Of a DNA stretch of 64,000 nt, positions 60,368 to 64,000 are shown piece by piece (within the stretch, counting starts at the first letter, position 1; every line of letters starts with the position of its first letter). Origin of the DNA: UBA7359 sp964523895. GTDB taxonomy: Bacteria; Pseudomonadota; Gammaproteobacteria; Eutrophobiales; Eutrophobiaceae. Position numbers and translations under genes: made by a program. Location: positions 22,305 through 86,304 of the forward strand of contig CAZGBJ010000010.1 in assembly GCA_964523895.1 (NCBI GenBank), in the 5' to 3' direction. Under the pieces are notes generated by a model. That model had not been told where the DNA came from and made no database searches. It saw nothing but the letters and a program-made list of their open reading frames with translations.

Positions 60368-61174
60368 TTATACGCGCTGTAAGATGATTTCAAGGACAAA
60401 TTTAGAACCAGTATAGGCGAGTAATAATGCAGCAAATCCGCCTAGAGTCCATCGAATGATACGTTTGCCACGCCAGCCCGCGTTCCATCGTCCCCAAAGT
60501 AAAATACAATAAATGACCCAGGCAAGTATCGATAAGACAGTCTTATGGATGAGATGTTGAGCAAACAAATCATCAATAAACATCATGCCTGAAGCCAAAC
60601 TCAGGCTTAAGGTAAAAAATCCAATGATAATGAATTGAATTAGTAGCTCTTCCATGACTTGTAATGGCGGCAATGTATTCATGATTTTTGCCGCGCGTTT
60701 AGTCTTAATTAACCTTTCCTGAACGGCAAGCATGATTGCTTGAACAGCACTAATCAATAACAAACTATAAGCACAAATAGACAACAAAATATGAATGCGT
60801 AAGCCGGTAGATAAAGAATCAGTAAGAATCCGTGCATCGGGGATAAACAATTCTAGCAATATTGCAAATGCTGCAATGGGGAATAGGAGCAGCAGCAGAT
60901 TTTCCAAAGGGCGGAATAATGAGGTGAGCAAGACAATCAATGCTACCAGCCAGCCAATTAGCGACACAGCATTAAAAATGCCGAAATCCAGACCATTTGC
61001 CAAAATGATTGATTGATACAATAAATGAGCATGTAGTATTAGCGCGATAGCGCCAAATAACATGACTGCGGGGCGAGTTTTGCTGAAAATGTCTAAAGCG
61101 CTATATATTCTGGCTCCCAAGAGGGAAGCCGATGTCAGGTATAGCAAAATAGCGATTATGGCTTGAATACTCAT
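60368..61174 (-). CDS. CcsA-like cytochrome c assembly family membrane protein (YpjD-like)
   Basis: A 268-residue protein with about eight helices and the CcsA/CcmC-like pattern. It is the gene normally found divergent from ffh in gammaproteobacteria (ypjD). The tryptophan-rich WWD motif of true haem handlers is only weakly recognisable (WGRWNAGWRGKR near the end), so haem-handling is uncertain. Confidence 0.85.
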   Translation of the reverse strand: MSIQAIIAILLYLTSASLLGARIYSALDIFSKTRPAVMLFGAIALILHAHLLYQSIILANGLDFGIFNAVSLIGWLVALIVLLTSLFRPLENLLLLLFPIAAFAILLELFIPDARILTDSLSTGLRIHILLSICAYSLLLISAVQAIMLAVQERLIKTKRAAKIMNTLPPLQVMEELLIQFIIIGFFTLSLSLASGMMFIDDLFAQHLIHKTVLSILAWVIYCILLWGRWNAGWRGKRIIRWTLGGFAALLLAYTGSKFVLEIILQRV

Positions 61175-61335
61175 ATATTGATGTGGTTTAAACTAATACC
61201 CGATGATTGCATATTCTGACGGGCTGTAGAAGTGTTGATTATGTTGCAGTAGTTTTCAGTAATTTTTTAAGTTATGCATCGAATAAGATAGAATAGCGGC
61301 CGATTTCCACCATATTAAAGATAACTAAAATCATT

Positions 61336-62712
61336 ATGTTTGATGCTCTTTCTGAAAAATTAAGCCGGGTTTTTAAAGATCTGCGCGGCCATGGTCGTTT
61401 AAGCGAAGAAAATATCAGTGATGGCTTGCGCGAAGTACGTATGGCCTTGCTGGAAGCGGATGTCGCTTTACCGGTGGTTCGAGATTTTATTCAACTTGTT
61501 AAAGAGCGGGCACTTGATAAAGAAGTGTTAACCAGCCTCACCCCGGGTCAGGCTTTAATCAAAATCGTTAATGATGAATTGATTTCCTTAATGGGTGATC
61601 AACACGAGCCATTAAAACTCAATACACAACCACCAGCAGTTATTCTTCTCGCCGGTTTACAAGGTGCAGGCAAAACAACCACTGTCGCAAAATTAGGTCG
61701 ATACTTAAAAGAAAAAGAAAAGAAAAAAGTCGCAGTGGTGAGTTGTGATATTTATCGACCAGCAGCAATAAAACAATTACAGACCTTAGCGAATAATAAT
61801 GATTTGGTCTGGATTGAAAGTAATGAGAAGCAAAAGGCAACAGACATCGCCAAAAATGCCATGGATATTGCCAGAGTCCAGTTGATTGATGTGCTTATTG
61901 TTGATAGTGCAGGACGCTTGCATATCGATGATGAAATGATGCAAGAAATTCAAGCTGTACATAAAGTGTTGATGCCGGCCGAGACCTTGTTTGTGATCGA
62001 TAGTATGACGGGACAGGACGCGGTTAATGCCGCTGCTGCATTTAATGAAGCTTTACCATTAACAGGCTCTATTTTGACAAAAACCGATGGTGATGCGCGT
62101 GGCGGCGCTGCGTTAACGGTTAAACATATCACCGGTAAGCCGATAAAATTTATGGGTACGGGTGAGAAGAGTGATGAAATATCTGCGTTTCATCCCGAAC
62201 GTATAGCATCTCGTATTCTGGGTATGGGCGATGTTCTGAGTTTGATTGAAGAAGTCGAAGAAAAAACAGATCAGAAACAAGCGATAAAACTCGCAAAGAA
62301 AATAAAAACAGGAAAGGGATTCACTCTTGAAGATTTTCGTGAACAATTAAAACAGATGGGCAATATGGGCGGCATTGCAGGATTGATGGATAAGTTACCC
62401 GGAATGAATCAATTACCAGCAGGCGCAGCATCACAGGTTAATGATAAAGAGTTTATTAAGTTAGGTGCGATTATCGATTCGATGACGCGAAAAGAAAAAA
62501 TTAAGCCAGATATTATCAACGGTTCACGCAAAAAACGTATCGCTAAAGGCTCAGGTACGCAGATTCAAGACATTAATAAATTGTTAAAACAATTTAAACA
62601 AATGCAAAAGATGATGAAAAAGATGGCTGGCAAAGGTGGCATGGCAAAAATGATGCGAGGTATGGGCGGCATGGGAGGTCAGATGCCACCGGGTATGCCG
62701 CCTTTTAAGTAA
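61336..62712 (+). CDS. ffh: Signal recognition particle protein Ffh
   Basis: The SRP GTPase, 458 residues. N domain (SRVFKDLRGHGRLSEENI), G domain with GLQGAGKTTTVAK, DIYRPAAIKQL, VDSAGRLHIDDEMM and TKTDGDARGGAAL, then the Met-rich M domain (about 325-458) that binds 4.5S RNA and signal peptides. Its RNA partner is encoded in this same window at 25887-26001. Confidence 0.97.
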   Translation: MFDALSEKLSRVFKDLRGHGRLSEENISDGLREVRMALLEADVALPVVRDFIQLVKERALDKEVLTSLTPGQALIKIVNDELISLMGDQHEPLKLNTQPPAVILLAGLQGAGKTTTVAKLGRYLKEKEKKKVAVVSCDIYRPAAIKQLQTLANNNDLVWIESNEKQKATDIAKNAMDIARVQLIDVLIVDSAGRLHIDDEMMQEIQAVHKVLMPAETLFVIDSMTGQDAVNAAAAFNEALPLTGSILTKTDGDARGGAALTVKHITGKPIKFMGTGEKSDEISAFHPERIASRILGMGDVLSLIEEVEEKTDQKQAIKLAKKIKTGKGFTLEDFREQLKQMGNMGGIAGLMDKLPGMNQLPAGAASQVNDKEFIKLGAIIDSMTRKEKIKPDIINGSRKKRIAKGSGTQIQDINKLLKQFKQMQKMMKKMAGKGGMAKMMRGMGGMGGQMPPGMPPFK

Positions 62713-62718
62713 GATTGT

Positions 62719-63210
62719 TTATTTATTTTTAAATACGAAAGTAACTAGTAATGTTGTAATAACAATCAGGCTAAAACAAACCAGACTCCATTCTGCAATA
62801 CTAAAGCTTAAAAAAGTCCAGTGAACTTCGGCACATTCGCCGGAACCGCTTAAAATCATCTTCATTGCGTCAGCAAACGGAAAAACTTCCAGCATATATT
62901 CCAGTCCAGGACCGCATTCAGGTACCAGTTCCGGTGGTAAATGCTGCAACCATGTTTGCCTACCTGCAATACCAGCACCAATTAATGCGGTGATAAAAAT
63001 CAAGACATTATATGTAAGGCGCATAAGATTCTGTGGATTGTGAATTACACCTATTAGCGCAATGATGGTGATTACAATATAAGCAATGCGTTGAAATGAG
63101 CAAAGCGGGCATGGCTCAATGCCTTGAGCATGTTCCAGATAAAGGCCATAGCCGAGCAAGGATGAACAAACAATAAATAAAGCGAGATAAAACAGTCTTG
63201 TAATAGTCAT
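62719..63210 (-). CDS. dsbB: DsbB disulfide bond formation protein
   Basis: A 163-residue four-helix membrane protein that reoxidises DsbA with quinone. The active Cys pairs are present as PCPLCSF (C-x-x-C) and the second loop pair spread over VPECGPG and GECAEVHW. It is convergent with ffh, 6 bases apart. Confidence 0.94.
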   Translation of the reverse strand: MTITRLFYLALFIVCSSLLGYGLYLEHAQGIEPCPLCSFQRIAYIVITIIALIGVIHNPQNLMRLTYNVLIFITALIGAGIAGRQTWLQHLPPELVPECGPGLEYMLEVFPFADAMKMILSGSGECAEVHWTFLSFSIAEWSLVCFSLIVITTLLVTFVFKNK

Positions 63211-63290
63211 GAAGTAGAAATTTTTGGTTAATTATAATTGCATGATATCGTGTAGACACTAAAAATAAAAATTTGTTCAGACATATAAAC

Positions 63291-64000
63291 ATGATTGCCG
63301 TTAGAATTTTTGAAATAACCTTTCCTATCTTTGCCATAGTGTCAGCAGGTTTGCTATACGCTCGAAAATTTAGGCCAGATATGACGTTGCCAAATCGACT
63401 GAACATAGATATTTTTATCCCTTGTCTGCTTTTTAGTGTTATTTATGAGCGTGCTGGTGTTTCCGGCTTATTTGGTAATCTTGCCCTGGCAATTAGTCTT
63501 GTCGTGATTTTATCTGGCGTAATGGCTCTCATTGTTTCCAGACTTTTTAAAATAAATCCAAAAAGTTTATGCCCAACCATCATGTTTGCTAATGCTGGAA
63601 ATCTTGGTTTACCACTTATTGTCTTAAGTTTTGGTGATGTTGCCCTTTCCGCAGCGGTCATTTGTTTTGTTATCTGTAATTTTTTTCATATTACTGTTGG
63701 TAGTTACCTGTTGAACAAACAGCCCAATATTTTAAAGATATTTTTATCGCCAATGATTCTAGCTGTGTTATTCGCAATGATATTGAGTCTGTTAGAAATA
63801 ACAGTTTCCAATACAATGTTAGAGCCGATCCGTATGATGGGAAATATCTGTGTGCCACTGATGTTATTCGCTTTAGGCGTACGATTGATTGATATGAAAT
63901 TCACTGAATGGAAGGTCGGAATGCTGGCCGCAATACTAGCACCGGTTAGCGGGGTTATTATTGTGTTATCAATACTTCCTTTTATTGAATTAACGCAACT
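63291..64000 (+). CDS. Auxin efflux carrier (AEC) family transporter, partial
   Basis: Open from the ATG at 63291 to the window edge (236 residues visible). It is very hydrophobic with an AEC-type order: FPIFAIVSAGLLYARKF, RLNIDIFIPCLLFSVIYE, MFANAGNLGLPLIVLSFG (the conserved AN.GNlG.P motif) and ICVPLMLFALGVRLID. Substrate unknown. It is divergent from dsbB. Confidence 0.88.
   Translation, partial: MIAVRIFEITFPIFAIVSAGLLYARKFRPDMTLPNRLNIDIFIPCLLFSVIYERAGVSGLFGNLALAISLVVILSGVMALIVSRLFKINPKSLCPTIMFANAGNLGLPLIVLSFGDVALSAAVICFVICNFFHITVGSYLLNKQPNILKIFLSPMILAVLFAMILSLLEITVSNTMLEPIRMMGNICVPLMLFALGVRLIDMKFTEWKVGMLAAILAPVSGVIIVLSILPFIELTQ

Overview
The window looks like a chromosome segment of a gammaproteobacterium with moderately AT-rich DNA. 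The core part keeps gene orders typical of that class: miaA-hfq-hflX-hflK-hflC-yjeT-hisZ-purA, rnr-rlmB-rpsF-rpsR-DUF2232-rplI-dnaB-alr-radA, dnaX-ybaB-recR, and corB-like/ypjD-like genes divergent from ffh. I cannot name a genus from sequence alone.

Bases 1 to about 22,075 form an accessory island for an uptake [NiFe] hydrogenase. The plus-strand block (1-5290) holds two small related helical proteins, the catalytic large subunit, a protease-like protein, a Cys/His-rich protein, a Rieske-like protein, the canonical maturation protease and an unknown protein; the small subunit is presumably just left of the window. The minus-strand block (14976-22075) is a maturation operon: hypF, hypC, a GmhA-like SIS gene, hypD, hypE, an FmdE-like gene and a CooC-like ATPase. 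No hypA or hypB is visible.

Between the two blocks (about 5.3-14.9 kb) lie two TonB-dependent receptors, a dedicated exbB-exbD-tonB set, an Slp-like outer-membrane lipoprotein, two paralogous two-helix membrane proteins with a CxxC, a TrmO-like protein and a tandem dimeric alpha/beta-barrel protein. Because they are enclosed by hydrogenase genes, I infer that this set feeds nickel (or another metal chelate) to the enzyme; the sequence does not prove it. Both receptor genes are preceded by 9-bp tandem repeats, and the second receptor/TonB block is visibly richer in G+C.

A putative structured small RNA with its own promoter and terminator (22219-22371) separates the island from core genes: siroheme synthase, a periplasmic cyclophilin, bioA, the SRP 4.5S RNA, dnaX, ybaB and recR. 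A small MNT-HEPN nucleotidyltransferase pair with a perfect 40-bp palindrome over its start (28748-29799) interrupts the core. Then come yaiI, a small c-type cytochrome, an M48 protease, orn, nnr, tsaE, an amidase, mutL, miaA and the hfq-hfl cluster. Two copies of a roughly 160-bp inverted-repeat element (MITE-like) flank hfq. A tRNA-Leu(CAG) lies beside an orphan HigA antitoxin, with partial duplications of its 5' end and promoter and a cluster of short hairpins.

The right end carries RNase R, RlmB, S6/S18/L9, DnaB, alanine racemase (with a second MITE-like element on its stop codon), RadA, a response-regulator nucleotide cyclase, a PilZ protein, a CorB/CorC-like protein, a CcsA-like protein, Ffh, DsbB and an AEC-family transporter that runs off the window.
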